Shown here in pieces: positions 1 to 9,311 of a DNA stretch of 64,000 nucleotides (its first letter is position 1; every line of letters begins with the position of its first letter). The stretch is taken from positions 186,001 to 250,000 of the forward strand of contig DIUR01000027.1 in NCBI GenBank assembly GCA_002428265.1, read 5' to 3'. The notes beneath the pieces were generated by a model. That model was not told the origin of the DNA. It ran no database searches and saw nothing but the letters and a program-made list of their open reading frames with translations. The translations under genes and the position numbers were made by a program. Origin of the DNA: Bacteriovoracaceae bacterium UBA6153. GTDB taxonomy: Bacteria > Bdellovibrionota > Bacteriovoracia > Bacteriovoracales > Bacteriovoracaceae.

Positions 1-40
1 CTGACCACCTGCCGGTGGCCATTAATTGTAAATTTTAAAT

Positions 41-70
41 AAAAAAGGCTCCTTATCAGGAGCCTTTTTT
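41..70 (-). terminator. Intrinsic terminator (bidirectional), end of yqeY-like gene
   Basis: Perfect 6-bp stem GGCTCC/GGAGCC (47-52 with 59-64) and loop TTATCA, flanked by A6 on the left and T6 on the right, so it can work in both directions. It lies 5 nt beyond the stop codon of the minus-strand gene at 75-485. Confidence 0.85.
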
Positions 71-74
71 ATGT

Positions 75-485
75 CTAGCCTAGTGCTGCTTTAACTAATT
101 CATTGGCAACTTTACTATCAAATTGCCCTTTAATCTTTGGACTCAAGTCCTTCATAACCAGGCCAGTATTGTGGCCAGGATTTGCTGCGATAATGTCTTT
201 GATGAAGCCTTTTACTGTCGCCTCATCTAGTTGTTTCGGCATGTATTCTGAAAGAGTGATAATTTCTCTTTCCGTTTTTTTTCTGATTTCATTTTCCGCT
301 GGAAAATTCTCCAGTGAGTCTCTTAATTTTTTAACGTGTTTAATTAAAACATCCATTTCAGCAATTGGTGCTTTTGATGTTTTATTTTCAATTAACATAC
401 TTTTAAAGTAGCGAAGAGCATCCAAGCGATCTTTGTCTTTTGCGAACATTGCTTTTTTAATGTCTTCAGTAATTTGTTCCATCAT
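75..485 (-). CDS. GatB/YqeY domain protein
   Basis: A 136-residue protein matching the small stand-alone YqeY family, which shares the helical tail domain of the amidotransferase subunit GatB. Visible family features are the KDKDRLDALRYFKSMLIE N-terminal helix, the ITLSEYMPKQL segment near the middle and the C-terminal VMKDLSPKIKGQFD stretch. The length is normal for the family. The exact role is not established; a link to tRNA metabolism is usually assumed and fits the neighbouring aminoacyl-tRNA synthetase genes. There are two adjacent ATGs (485 and 482). The Shine-Dalgarno GGAGG is 6-9 nt upstream but sits inside a hairpin (492-509). Confidence 0.85.
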   Translation of the reverse strand: MMEQITEDIKKAMFAKDKDRLDALRYFKSMLIENKTSKAPIAEMDVLIKHVKKLRDSLENFPAENEIRKKTEREIITLSEYMPKQLDEATVKGFIKDIIAANPGHNTGLVMKDLSPKIKGQFDSKVANELVKAALG

Positions 486-491
486 ATCGTG

Positions 492-509
492 CCTCCAGGC
501 TTATGGAGG
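492..509 (-). promoter_or_regulatory. Shine-Dalgarno-sequestering hairpin before yqeY-like gene
   Basis: On the minus strand CCTCCA (509-504), loop TAAGCC, TGGAGG (497-492): a perfect 6-bp stem. The 3' arm is the ribosome binding site GGAGG, 6 nt before the ATG. One of five such arrangements in this window. Confidence 0.5.
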
Positions 510-550
510 TTATTATTAATCACGAACCTATGGAATACAATAAATAATTT

Positions 551-949
551 CTACGCGTGATAACGAACAACTTTGTCATTAAAGTCTGTGACTTCCCAAC
601 CAGCTCCTTTTCCTCCTTCGATAACAGGGTTGATGTCTTTGATATCTCCTTTAATAGCTACAGAGAGCATAACTTTTCTGATGGCAATCTTGGCATCCAT
701 AACAGCTTGCATTCTTCTACGGTCGCCTTCATTTTGATTGAGCTTATACTTCTGTAAAAGCAAATTCAGGCCTTCCTCGACTAGTGCTAATTGTTCTTCA
801 TCCATTCTTTCACCAATGTTGTGTTTTTCTCTATGTTCTATTTTAAGGCCCTTATCGCAATCTTCGCCATATACTCTTGAGGCGGCAAAGAAATCCCAAT
901 AGAAATAAGGTTTTAGCGACATAATCTGTTTTGATTCAGCTTCGTCCAA
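551..949 (-). CDS. Hypothetical protein, cytoplasmic
   Basis: No family recognised. The 132-residue product is charged and mostly helical, with no signal peptide or membrane segment. It contains a heptad-like central helix (residues about 50-85) and an RRRMQAVMDAKIAIRKVM segment. The longest frame opens with TTG at 949; an ATG at 922 (MSLKPYFYW) is an equally credible start and neither has a clear ribosome binding site. It sits alone between the yqeY-like gene and metG on the same strand. Codon use looks like the neighbours, so it is probably a real lineage-specific gene. Confidence 0.6.
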   Translation of the reverse strand: MDEAESKQIMSLKPYFYWDFFAASRVYGEDCDKGLKIEHREKHNIGERMDEEQLALVEEGLNLLLQKYKLNQNEGDRRRMQAVMDAKIAIRKVMLSVAIKGDIKDINPVIEGGKGAGWEVTDFNDKVVRYHA

Positions 950-1052
950 CTAACCAAATTTTAGATAATTTGTGCAAAATTATGGGTATTTTTTAAGGCA
1001 TGTGAAAACTAAGTGCCGCAGACTTTAAAAGGCACGGCACTTAGTTCATTGA

Positions 1053-2606
1053 TTAAACGTTTTCTGGTTTTGGTGGCTTCGGAGCTTTAGGTGCCTTAGG
1101 CGCTTTTGGCGCTGGTGCCGGAGCTGCTGGTGGATCAATCTTTGGAAACAGTGGCATTGGCTCTGTTAACTCATAAGTGATCTTCCCGAATTTTACATCT
1201 TCAAAACGACCAAGCTTCACACCCAGTGGTTGTAGAGCTTTCTCTGCAGTGTCTGGAAGAAAAGCAGTAAGAAGAGTTGAGATAGCATGAATAGAGTAAA
1301 GGCAGTTATAAACAACTTGTTTAAGCGCCGCTTTGTCGTCTTTAAGCTTCCATGGCTCTTTCGTGTTTACGTATTGGTTCATCGAGTTCACGCCTTCCCA
1401 CAGGGCCTCTAGTGCTCTGTTGTGCTCGCGCTTTTCCATGAAGACTTTCATCTTCTCGAAGTTCTCATCGAAGTTAACTTCTTGAGTGATGCCTTCGCCA
1501 GATAGTGTAGGTTCATTATCTTTTAGATAAAGTTTGATAACTCTCATGATCAGGTTACCAAAACTATTTCCTAATTCAGCGTTGTGCTTTTCAATCAATT
1601 CTTTTTCTGAAAAACGTCCGTCGTTTTGAGCGGGGATTGCACGCAGTAAATAATAACGGAAACTATCCAGTGGATATTTTTCCAGCATTTCATTGGGGTC
1701 GATTACATTGTTTAGCGACTTCGACATTTTTTTACCGTCTTCAGCTAAAATCATTCCGTGAACATAAACTTGTTTTGGAAGAGCGATTCCAGCAGCATGA
1801 AGCATGATAGGCCAGATGACAGTGTGAAACCATGTAATGTCTTTACCGATAACATGCATTGAAGCTGGCCAGAACTTTTCGTTCGGTGTTCCTGCAACAG
1901 CAGCGTAGTAGTTAATTAAAGCATCAAACCAAGTGTACATAACAAACTTTGGATTCCCAGGAACAGGAATACCCCAGTTTTCATTTGGACGAGAAATAGG
2001 AAGGTCTCTTAGTTTGTCACCTTCAAGACGAGACAACATTTCGTTATACGAAGATGTCGGAACGATAAAGTTCGGGTGAGTTTTAATGTATGAGATGATC
2101 CAGTCTTGGTAAGCACTCATCTTGAAGAAATAACCTTCTTCTTCTTTAAGAGTTAAAGCAGTGTTGTGAGCAGGACAAATATTATCCGGTGCCTGAGTTT
2201 CAGTATAGAAAGACTCACAAGCAAGACAGTACTGTCCAGAGTAGACTCCGAAATACACATCGCCTTTTTTCTCTAATTGATTCCAAAGGTTGATGCAAAC
2301 ATCGTGGTGACGTTTTTCAGTCGTTCTGATGAAGTCATTGTTTGAAATTTTTAAATCAGCACAAAGCTTTTTAAAGATCTTTGAGTTCTCATCTACGTAG
2401 GCCTGAGTTTCCATACCGTTGGCTTTTGCAGACTCGATTAGCTTCTGACCGTTTTCATCAGTACCAGTAAGGAAATAAGTTTCATAACCTAGAAATGCAT
2501 GCCATCTGGCATAAGCATCACTGACGATTTTCTCAAGCGCGTGACCCATGTGCGGCTTTCCGTTTGGATAGTCGATAGCGGTCGTAATATAAAATTTTTC
2601 AGACAT
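1053..2606 (-). CDS. metG: Methionyl-tRNA synthetase
   Basis: Class I synthetase that charges tRNA-Met in the cytoplasm. The HIGH-type ATP motif reads HMGH (residues 19-22), the KMSKS loop is present near residue 295, and the connective peptide carries a CxxC...CxxH metal site (YCLACESF...NICPAH, about 126-147). There is a helical anticodon-binding domain but no C-terminal EMAP-like tRNA-binding domain. The protein instead ends in a low-complexity Ala/Pro/Lys tail of about 25 residues, an odd addition. It starts 10 nt after the leuS stop codon, with AAGGAA as ribosome binding site, so leuS-metG is one transcription unit. Confidence 0.95.
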   Translation of the reverse strand: MSEKFYITTAIDYPNGKPHMGHALEKIVSDAYARWHAFLGYETYFLTGTDENGQKLIESAKANGMETQAYVDENSKIFKKLCADLKISNNDFIRTTEKRHHDVCINLWNQLEKKGDVYFGVYSGQYCLACESFYTETQAPDNICPAHNTALTLKEEEGYFFKMSAYQDWIISYIKTHPNFIVPTSSYNEMLSRLEGDKLRDLPISRPNENWGIPVPGNPKFVMYTWFDALINYYAAVAGTPNEKFWPASMHVIGKDITWFHTVIWPIMLHAAGIALPKQVYVHGMILAEDGKKMSKSLNNVIDPNEMLEKYPLDSFRYYLLRAIPAQNDGRFSEKELIEKHNAELGNSFGNLIMRVIKLYLKDNEPTLSGEGITQEVNFDENFEKMKVFMEKREHNRALEALWEGVNSMNQYVNTKEPWKLKDDKAALKQVVYNCLYSIHAISTLLTAFLPDTAEKALQPLGVKLGRFEDVKFGKITYELTEPMPLFPKIDPPAAPAPAPKAPKAPKAPKPPKPENV

Positions 2607-2616
2607 AATAATTTCC

Positions 2617-5049
2617 TTATGCTTTTACAACAAAGTTTACAATTTTTCCTGGAACATAAATTTCTTTAACGATTACTCCAGCAAGATGTTTTGTTACGTT
2701 CTCATCAGCTTTCGCCATCGCTAAGATTTCATCTTGTGTGATCGCTGGCTCAACTTCCAGAGTTGCACGAAGTTTTCCGTTAACCTGAACAGCAACTGTG
2801 ATCGTATCGTCTTTTGCTAACTCATCATCAAATTTCGGCCATGATTCATAAGCGAGAGTTTTCTTACCACCAAGAAGTTCCCAAAGCTCTTCACCTACGT
2901 GAGGGGCCATTGGAGCAAGTAGGAGAGTGAAAGTGCGAGCTGTCTCGTTTGTCACTTTTCCAATTTTGTAGCAGTGATTGGTAAAAATCATCAATGCTGA
3001 AATCGCAGTGTTGAATCTTAGATTGTCATAGTCGCCTGTGACTTTCTTAATAGTCTTATGAAGAATTTTTACCGTCTCTTCGTTTTCAGCTCCACCAACA
3101 ATGTGAGCTGGGTCAGCAAAGAATCTATAAGCGCGGTTTAAGAAGTTATAAACTCCTTTCGTTCCGTTTTCATTCCATGGTTTTACTTTTTCAAGTGGGC
3201 CCATAAACATTTCATAAAGTCTTAGAGAGTCACCACCGAACTCTTTAACAACAGAGTCAGGGTTAACCACGTTTCCACGTGACTTACTCATCTTCTCACC
3301 ATCGCTGGCAAGGATCAGACCTTGGTTAACAAGTTTTTTGAATGGCTCTTTCGTTGAAACAAAGCCTAGGTCAAATAAAACCTTGTGCCAGAAGCGAGCG
3401 TACAATAAGTGAAGAACAGCATGTTCTGCTCCACCGATATAAAGATCGACCGGCATCCAGTATTTTTCAATCTCTGAGTTCCATGGCTCTTTCTCATTCT
3501 TCGGATCACAGAAGCGAAGATAGTACCAACAAGACCCCGCCCAGTTAGGCATTGTGTTTGTTTCGCGTTTTGCTTTTTTTCCGGTCTTTGGATCTGTAAT
3601 CCATAACCAGTCAGTAGCATTCGCAAGTGGAGATTCTCCACTTCCAGACGGCTCATATTTTTCTAGTTCAGGAAGTGCTACTGGAAGCTCGTCAGCATCA
3701 AGACAGCGAATTGTTCCGTCTTCATATTTTAGAAGAGGGAATGGTTCACCCCAATAACGTTGGCGAGAAAAAATCCAGTCGCGAAGTTTGTAGTTAATTT
3801 TCTTCGTTCCAAGTTTTTTATCTTCAAGCCAGGCGATCATTTTAGTGATGCCTTCTTTTTTATCTGTGCCGTTTAAGAAATCAGAGTTGATGTGTTTGCC
3901 GTCACCAGTGTGAGCAGCAACTTGTACATCTCCACCTTCAAGAACTTGTACGATTTCGATATTATATTTTTTTGCAAATTCATGATCGCGTTCATCGTGA
4001 GCAGGAACGGCCATGATAGCTCCTGTTCCATACGACATTAAAACGTAGTCAGCAATCCAGATAGGAATCAATTTATTGTTAACTGGATTCACTGCGTATG
4101 AACCAGTGAAGACACCTGACTTATCTTTGTTAAGTTCAGTTCTTTCTAAATCATTTTTTGCAAGACAAGCTTTTTGGTAAGCTTCAATCGTTGTTTTATT
4201 GTCAGCCGTTGCAAGTTTTGCAACTAACGGATGCTCTGGAGAGATAACCATATAAGTGGCACCGAAAAGTGTATCCGGTCTTGTTGTGAAGACTTCAATT
4301 GTGTCACTTGATTTTTCCGTTTTAAACTTAACCGTCGCACCTTCAGATTTTCCAATCCAATTGCGTTGCATTTCTTTAATTGATTCAGGCCAGTCAACAT
4401 CGTCGATATCAACTAAAAGTCTTTCAGCATATTCAGTAATACGAAGCATCCACTGACTCATCTTCTTTTGAATAACCGGATGGCCTCCAACTTCAGACTT
4501 ACCGTCGACAACTTCTTCGTTAGCTAAAACAGTTTTAAGAGCAGGGCACCAGTTAACATTGATTTCGTCTTCGTAAGCTAAACCTTTGTTGTAAAGCTGA
4601 ACAAAGATCCACTGAGTCCACTTGTAATAGTCAACATTCGAAGTTGCGATCTCTCTATCCCAGTCATAAGAAAAGCCCAGGGCCTTTAGCTGACGAGTAA
4701 AAGTTGCGATGTTCTTTTTAGTCGTAACGTCCGGATGAGTTCCGGTCTTCATTGCATAGTTTTCAGCTGGCAGACCGAAAGAGTCCCATCCCATTGGGTG
4801 AAGAACGTTGAAGCCGAGCATTCTTTTATAGCGGGACATAATATCCGTCGCTGTATATCCTTCAGGGTGACCTACGTGCAGGCCGTCTCCAGAAGGAAAA
4901 GGGAACATGTCGAGAGCGTAGTACTTAGGCTTCGTCGAGATGCTTTCTGTTTTAAACGTTTTGTTTTCGTCCCAGAATTTTTGCCACTTCGCTTCGATTC
5001 TTGCGAAGTCATATTCAACGGGAGAATGTGTCGGGGTGCTTTCAGACAT
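2617..5049 (-). CDS. leuS: Leucyl-tRNA synthetase
   Basis: 810-residue class I synthetase of the bacterial type. HIGH motif appears as [12 protein letters not shown] (about residue 58), the CP1 editing domain has the [13 protein letters not shown] threonine-rich motif (about 256), and the catalytic loop is EKMSKSRGN (about 580). An anticodon-binding domain and a compact C-terminal domain follow. Length is slightly shorter than the E. coli enzyme (860), as is common. The start ATG at 5049 has AAGGA upstream. First gene of a leuS-metG unit, divergent from coaD. Confidence 0.97.
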   Translation of the reverse strand: MSESTPTHSPVEYDFARIEAKWQKFWDENKTFKTESISTKPKYYALDMFPFPSGDGLHVGHPEGYTATDIMSRYKRMLGFNVLHPMGWDSFGLPAENYAMKTGTHPDVTTKKNIATFTRQLKALGFSYDWDREIATSNVDYYKWTQWIFVQLYNKGLAYEDEINVNWCPALKTVLANEEVVDGKSEVGGHPVIQKKMSQWMLRITEYAERLLVDIDDVDWPESIKEMQRNWIGKSEGATVKFKTEKSSDTIEVFTTRPDTLFGATYMVISPEHPLVAKLATADNKTTIEAYQKACLAKNDLERTELNKDKSGVFTGSYAVNPVNNKLIPIWIADYVLMSYGTGAIMAVPAHDERDHEFAKKYNIEIVQVLEGGDVQVAAHTGDGKHINSDFLNGTDKKEGITKMIAWLEDKKLGTKKINYKLRDWIFSRQRYWGEPFPLLKYEDGTIRCLDADELPVALPELEKYEPSGSGESPLANATDWLWITDPKTGKKAKRETNTMPNWAGSCWYYLRFCDPKNEKEPWNSEIEKYWMPVDLYIGGAEHAVLHLLYARFWHKVLFDLGFVSTKEPFKKLVNQGLILASDGEKMSKSRGNVVNPDSVVKEFGGDSLRLYEMFMGPLEKVKPWNENGTKGVYNFLNRAYRFFADPAHIVGGAENEETVKILHKTIKKVTGDYDNLRFNTAISALMIFTNHCYKIGKVTNETARTFTLLLAPMAPHVGEELWELLGGKKTLAYESWPKFDDELAKDDTITVAVQVNGKLRATLEVEPAITQDEILAMAKADENVTKHLAGVIVKEIYVPGKIVNFVVKA

Positions 5050-5157
5050 TAGAAATCCTTGGTAGATGAACCTGATTATTGGAAGTCAAAATTTTAACAC
5101 TAGGAATGCTTTTTATAAAGTGTATAATAGGGAAAAGGTCCAAATTAAGAGGCAGTC

Positions 5158-5664
5158 ATGAGTGAGAAAATTGTTGTCTATCCTATCAGCGCAAACCCAC
5201 CAACATGGGGACATGCCGACATTATGATGAGAGCGGCAACTCATTTCGATCACCTTCACTGGGTTGCTGCGACGAACCCTACAAAGACCTACATGTTTAC
5301 TCTGGATGAGCGCCTGGAAATGATGCAGGCCTACGTCGATTACTATAAATTAAAAAATGTCACAGTTTGCTCTCATGAGGGGACTATTGCGCGTTTTGCT
5401 GAAGAGAAAAAAGCTCAGTTTTTACTGCGTGGTTTAAGAAACTCTTCAGATTATCAAATGGAGCTTGAACTCTCTGTCGGTAACCGCGGGATCAGCAAAG
5501 ACATTGAAACCATCTGCTTTTTTTCAAAGCCACACTTTGCAACGATTTCATCAAGCCTGATCAGAGAGCTTGCGAGTCTTAATGAGCGCATCGATCAATA
5601 TGTCATGCCATCAATTGCAAAAAGAATCCTTCATAAACTTCACGGAGACAAAGCGATCAAATGA
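5158..5664 (+). CDS. coaD: Phosphopantetheine adenylyltransferase
   Basis: Transfers AMP from ATP to 4'-phosphopantetheine, the penultimate step of CoA synthesis. The nucleotidyltransferase motif is NPPTWGH (the usual T/HxGH site), followed by the RGLRNSSDYQMELE substrate-binding stretch and the diagnostic ISSSLIRE motif near the C-terminus. 168 residues is normal. The N-terminal motif departs from the common PGTFDPITNGH, so it is a divergent member. AGAGGCAG lies before the ATG and a TATAAT hexamer at 5123-5128, without a good -35. The next gene overlaps it by 4 nt (ATGA). Confidence 0.9.
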   Translation: MSEKIVVYPISANPPTWGHADIMMRAATHFDHLHWVAATNPTKTYMFTLDERLEMMQAYVDYYKLKNVTVCSHEGTIARFAEEKKAQFLLRGLRNSSDYQMELELSVGNRGISKDIETICFFSKPHFATISSSLIRELASLNERIDQYVMPSIAKRILHKLHGDKAIK

Positions 5665-6236
5665 GAACGCTTATCATCTTAGGTCATCCGGATAAAAGGT
5701 CGTTGTGCGCGGCCATAGCAGATAATTATGAAAAAGGTGCCATCGAAAAAGGTGGAGAAGTCGTTCGAATTAATTTGTCTGATTTAAACTTCAACATGAA
5801 TTTAAAAAACGGTTATCGTACTGTTCAAAATCTTGAACCGGATTTAATAGAGGCCCAGCAACATGTTAAGTGGGCCAGGCACATCGTGATCATCTATCCT
5901 GTCTGGTGGGGCGGAGTTCCGGCCATTTTGAAAGGATTTTTAGACCGTGCTTTTTTACCAGGGTTTGCTTTCAAGTATAGAGAGAACTCTCACAACTGGG
6001 ATAAGCTTCTCACTGGAAAAAGTGCTCGCCTGATTGTGACAAGTGATGGCCCGGTATGGTGGCTCTATTTGAATTACTTTCACCCAGCAGTGAATATGAT
6101 GAAAAAAGCGGTTCTAGAGTTTAGTGGAGTTTCTCCAGTGAACGTTACAAGTTTTGGTTCCATTAAAGGCTCAAGTGAAAATCGTATTGAAGGGATTCTT
6201 TATAAATCATTTCGCGCCGGGCTTGATGATAATTGA
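5661..6236 (+). CDS. NAD(P)H:quinone oxidoreductase-like flavoprotein
   Basis: 191-residue flavodoxin-fold protein of the NQO1/MdaB/KefF group. The phosphate-binding start LIILGHPDKRSLCAAI and the signature YPVWWGGVPAILKGFLDR (about residues 75-92) identify the family; the product is expected to bind FAD or FMN and reduce quinones with NAD(P)H in two-electron steps. The start overlaps the coaD stop codon by 4 nt, so translation is coupled. The actual substrate cannot be told from sequence. Confidence 0.85.
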   Translation: MRTLIILGHPDKRSLCAAIADNYEKGAIEKGGEVVRINLSDLNFNMNLKNGYRTVQNLEPDLIEAQQHVKWARHIVIIYPVWWGGVPAILKGFLDRAFLPGFAFKYRENSHNWDKLLTGKSARLIVTSDGPVWWLYLNYFHPAVNMMKKAVLEFSGVSPVNVTSFGSIKGSSENRIEGILYKSFRAGLDDN

Positions 6237-6553
6237 AAATTAGAGTTGTTAGAAATTCACTTCTCGCTAAAATTCTTAAAGTCGAAGGAATTGTTCTTTA
6301 TCCTTTTATCTTTTTTTACAGCGCCAATCCGTCAGTGAAAATTATCAATCACGAACTCATTCACATTCTTCAGATAAAAAGAGATGGCTTTTTTAAGTTC
6401 TACTTCACTTATTTAAAAGAGTATTTGCAATTAAGAATGAAAGGATTAAATCATCACGATGCTTACTTAGCGATTAGTTATGAAGCAGAAGCTTACTCGC
6501 ATCAGGGTGACTTAACATATACTGGTTTGTGGAAGACGGAATTCCTTTCTTAG
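6233..6553 (+). CDS. Small HExxH-containing zincin-like protein
   Basis: 106 residues with NHELIHILQ (HExxH, about residues 40-48) and, about 45 residues later, ISYEAEAY, where a downstream Glu could be the third metal ligand. This pattern is known from small uncharacterised proteins in Bacteroidota and relatives. A hydrophobic segment (LYPFIFFYSA) precedes the motif, but there is no classical signal peptide. The start is TTG, overlapping the previous stop (TTGA), and the gene ends 5 nt before the convergent gene at 6558. Enzyme activity is unproven; it is much shorter than known peptidases. Confidence 0.6.
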   Translation: MKIRVVRNSLLAKILKVEGIVLYPFIFFYSANPSVKIINHELIHILQIKRDGFFKFYFTYLKEYLQLRMKGLNHHDAYLAISYEAEAYSHQGDLTYTGLWKTEFLS

Positions 6554-6557
6554 TAAA

Positions 6558-7415
6558 CTACCACTCAAAAACTAACTCATCAGAGAGAAATTTCTTTTTC
6601 ACTTTATAGTCTTTTAATGATTCATTCGTTTTGTAATTTTCAAGTTGATAATTTTTCATGGTCTCTACAAAACTGTTACTACATCCATTGGGAACATCAG
6701 TGGCCATCGTTGTAAAGGTAGAAGCGATGGCCCTTTCAACACCTGCGAGTGCGCGGATTGAAGTGTCGGAAATAATGCTTGGAACTTTGTGATCACTGCA
6801 ACAAGGCAGCGCTTGATCCATTTCTAGATTCGTTTTTTCTTTGTAAAGCTTCGTGAAAAAATCAAATGTTTCCTGACTATAAGTTCTTTTGTTTCGACCT
6901 CTGTTTAAATTATCAGCGGCCGCACCTGTTGCAAAAACTGACGTAACGTTCATTTGAACCTGATTAGTTTTCAGTTCAATCTCCATCACACTATCGCTGA
7001 CAGAATCAATGGATAAGGGAATTTCCCCTGCGCAGATAAAACTCATAGTGTGAAATTTAGTTAATTTTTTAATGGGATTTTTTTCGACAAAAATATATTG
7101 CTTTTGATGAGGCGAAGGAATGTTTTCAAACTCAGCCTTCATCGGCTTAATGACAATACTATTTTCAGATTTTTTATCTTTTGTTTCACTCTTCATGCTG
7201 AAGGCACTGCTCTTTTTAAAGCAGGCCTGCTGACCATTGATGGTAATAGGGACGTTAACAGTATTTTTATCCTGATATCCAGCAGACTCTCTTCCACCAC
7301 CAAAAGAAATTCCAAAGCCTCTCTCATGAACAACGCCTATTGCCTGGGTATTACACTTGGCAAGTGCTTCATGATTAAGGGCGAGGAAGACTGTGATAAA
7401 TAGGATGGTTTTCAT
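6558..7415 (-). CDS. Exported protein of unknown function
   Basis: 285 residues with a cleavable signal peptide (MKTILFITVFLALNHEALA) and mature protein starting at a Cys-containing segment. There are several cysteines (including an adjacent pair, LPCCSD) that could form disulfides in the periplasm. No family recognised. The mature part is rich in Lys, Ser and Thr and predicted mixed alpha/beta. The start lacks an obvious ribosome binding site. It is convergent with the zincin-like gene and lies 52 nt beyond tcdA, which starts further upstream on the same strand. Confidence 0.7.
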   Translation of the reverse strand: MKTILFITVFLALNHEALAKCNTQAIGVVHERGFGISFGGGRESAGYQDKNTVNVPITINGQQACFKKSSAFSMKSETKDKKSENSIVIKPMKAEFENIPSPHQKQYIFVEKNPIKKLTKFHTMSFICAGEIPLSIDSVSDSVMEIELKTNQVQMNVTSVFATGAAADNLNRGRNKRTYSQETFDFFTKLYKEKTNLEMDQALPCCSDHKVPSIISDTSIRALAGVERAIASTFTTMATDVPNGCSNSFVETMKNYQLENYKTNESLKDYKVKKKFLSDELVFEW

Positions 7416-7467
7416 AAGAAGAGTATCGGGAATTAAATGATCTCTCTTTAATTTTAGTAGGCAAATA

Positions 7468-8310
7468 TCAGCGATTTAAGTGGCTTCTAGAGAGGTCATT
7501 GATGACGTGGCCCGCGGCCATGAAGCCGAAGACGGCCGTAATGTGAGAGACTGATCCCATGCCTGTTTCGCAGTCTAGTTTTAAATTAGACTCTTCATCT
7601 GGAACATTACATGTGCCACCGTCAGCAGTCGGAAATATTGGTTCTTCAGGAGAGTAGATGCTCGTGATATTAAATTTCTGTTTTTTTACAGAAGTGTATT
7701 TGCCGTTATCTTTAAAGCCGTAATCGCGACGTAGCTTCTTTCTTAGACGAAATAATAACGAGTCGTTATTGGCAAGACCCAGATCATCGCTTCTGATAAG
7801 AGAAGGATTAATTTTTCCAGCGCATCCACCTGTTACGACTAAGGGAAAGTTTTTGTCTCTGCATTTTGCAATAAGAAGGGCCTTGTTGTTTAAACTATCA
7901 ATCGCATCAATAACAAAGTCGTAATTATTATCTAAAATATCATCGGCAGTTCTTTCGGTGAAAAAATCTTCAATACAATAAACCATGCACTGTGGGTTAA
8001 TAGAGAGGATGCGCTCTTTTAAAACATTTACTTTGAGCTTTCCATACTGGCCGCTCATGGCAGGCAGCTGGCGATTAGTATTGGTAATGCAAATATCGTC
8101 GAGATCAACCAGAGTTATTGAGCCAACTCCTGAGCGGGCCAGAGACTCGGCCGCCCATGATCCGACGCCACCCAGGCCTACGATCAGGACATGCGAGTTC
8201 ATAAGGTTTTTTAACCCCTGAACACCGTAAAGACGGGCAATGCCGCCAAAGCGCTGATTATAGTCTTCTGTATTGAAATGGAGCTCTGTCATAGAGGCTT
8301 TAATTATCAT
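7468..8310 (-). CDS. tcdA: tRNA threonylcarbamoyladenosine dehydratase (TcdA/CsdL)
   Basis: E1-like ThiF-fold enzyme that cyclises t6A37 in tRNA with ATP. The N-terminus RFGGIARLYGVQGL is diagnostic for TcdA, followed by the nucleotide-binding GLGGVGSWAAESLARSG and VDLDDICITNTNRQL motifs. 280 residues fits the family. The E. coli protein starts close to the RFGG motif, so the ATG at 8292 (MTELHF) is an alternative start; neither has a clear ribosome binding site. It stands alone, upstream on the minus strand of the exported protein gene. Confidence 0.92.
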   Translation of the reverse strand: MIIKASMTELHFNTEDYNQRFGGIARLYGVQGLKNLMNSHVLIVGLGGVGSWAAESLARSGVGSITLVDLDDICITNTNRQLPAMSGQYGKLKVNVLKERILSINPQCMVYCIEDFFTERTADDILDNNYDFVIDAIDSLNNKALLIAKCRDKNFPLVVTGGCAGKINPSLIRSDDLGLANNDSLLFRLRKKLRRDYGFKDNGKYTSVKKQKFNITSIYSPEEPIFPTADGGTCNVPDEESNLKLDCETGMGSVSHITAVFGFMAAGHVINDLSRSHLNR

Positions 8311-8413
8311 AAAAATGGTGAAAGTCAGAGCTTTAAAGATAAAAATTACAGGGGGGCTATGATGGATTTCAATCTCATCTATAATTCCTTAGATTAATAA
8401 AAAAGAGGAATAT

Positions 8414-8710
8414 ATGGCATTAGAACGCTTTAAAATCGTGTCTCCAAAAGATGGTCAGTCAGTTGATAATATTTTTGAAACACTACTAATCAATACAGAC
8501 CATATTGTAAGTCTTAAGCCAATCAGAATGGTTGTAGATGAAAAGCTAGTATTAGGCTTCTGGATCAGAACAACAAACGGGAAGAAGTACCGTGCCGTTG
8601 AAATTCCTGAGATCTTAACGTCTAAGCTTGGGAATAGTGATGAGCATGTATCAACGACAGTGCTGAATGTACTAAGTGACGATCCAACTCAGAACGAATT
8701 GTTAAACTAA
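8414..8710 (+). CDS. Hypothetical protein overlapping coaX
   Basis: 98 residues, no signal peptide, no family recognised. It has an excellent ribosome binding site (AAGAGGAATAT before ATG) and a TATAAT hexamer at 8380-8385. The sequence looks like a small beta-rich domain (HIVSLKPIRM...LGFWIRTTNGKKYRAVEIPEI). Its last 89 bp overlap the 3' end of coaX on the opposite strand. Both reading frames look genuine there, so the convergent overlap seems real. Confidence 0.7.
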   Translation: MALERFKIVSPKDGQSVDNIFETLLINTDHIVSLKPIRMVVDEKLVLGFWIRTTNGKKYRAVEIPEILTSKLGNSDEHVSTTVLNVLSDDPTQNELLN

Positions 8711-9311
8711 GAAAATTTTTAATTTCTAAAGCATTGCCTCCGGTAAAAACTATTTTATCGGGGGCATTTTTTTTTATGACCTCTTCTAGAGAAGCCTTCA
8801 GATAAATTTCACAGGCCTTTATAATAGCTTCATCTGTTGTGTGCGGAAGATCTGTTGCTGCGTCTTTAAACAACAAGTCTTTTGATAGATGGGGAAGTTG
8901 AGCACTATCAGAATAGATTTTTAAGAATCTATTAATCCCTGGAAAGATATAACCACCTTCGAAACCAGCACTTGAGACAATGTCACAAGTGATAAAAGTT
9001 CCGGCATCAATAAGAAGAACTTTTTCTTTCTCTTTGAGTTTTTTATAAAGCCCATAAGAAGCTATCAGTCTGTCATCACCAAGAGTTTCAGCGTAATTGA
9101 CTTTCATATCAAAGAAGTGAGTTTTCGTTCTTTTTTCTTTTAAGTCATGAGTCGGCCTAAGAGAAAGAGGTTTTCCAACACTAGAAATTAAAATGATATC
9201 GTCTTTATTTGGAGAGTACTGCTCAAGCGGCACAACACTGCTTAAGACTCCACGATCGAAGTAAGCCACAGTTGCGTGTGTATTGCCGTTATCTACAGTA
9301 ATGAGTCTCAT
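8622..9311 (-). CDS. coaX: Type III pantothenate kinase
   Basis: Phosphorylates pantothenate, the first step of CoA synthesis. ASKHA-fold motifs are visible: VDNGNTHA (phosphate 1), DAGTFITCD (phosphate 2, with catalytic Asp), GGYIFPGINRFL, and FTGGNALE near the C-terminus. At 229 residues it is shorter than the typical 250-260. The start ATG overlaps the panB stop codon by 4 nt, so it is translationally coupled in a KARI-like / panB / coaX unit. The 3' end overlaps the plus-strand gene at 8414-8710 by 89 bp. Confidence 0.9.
   Translation of the reverse strand: MRLITVDNGNTHATVAYFDRGVLSSVVPLEQYSPNKDDIILISSVGKPLSLRPTHDLKEKRTKTHFFDMKVNYAETLGDDRLIASYGLYKKLKEKEKVLLIDAGTFITCDIVSSAGFEGGYIFPGINRFLKIYSDSAQLPHLSKDLLFKDAATDLPHTTDEAIIKACEIYLKASLEEVIKKNAPDKIVFTGGNALEIKNFLSLTIRSELDRHLVHSALSLIHAHHYSQA

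Noticed and set aside
5..19. Hairpin CCACC-TGCC-GGTGG at the left edge as terminator
   Set aside because: No T-tract follows and the upstream context is outside the window.
3342..3757. Several 60-100 codon frames inside leuS, rho, prfA and others
   Set aside because: They lie antisense or out of frame in strongly conserved genes and lack ribosome binding sites.
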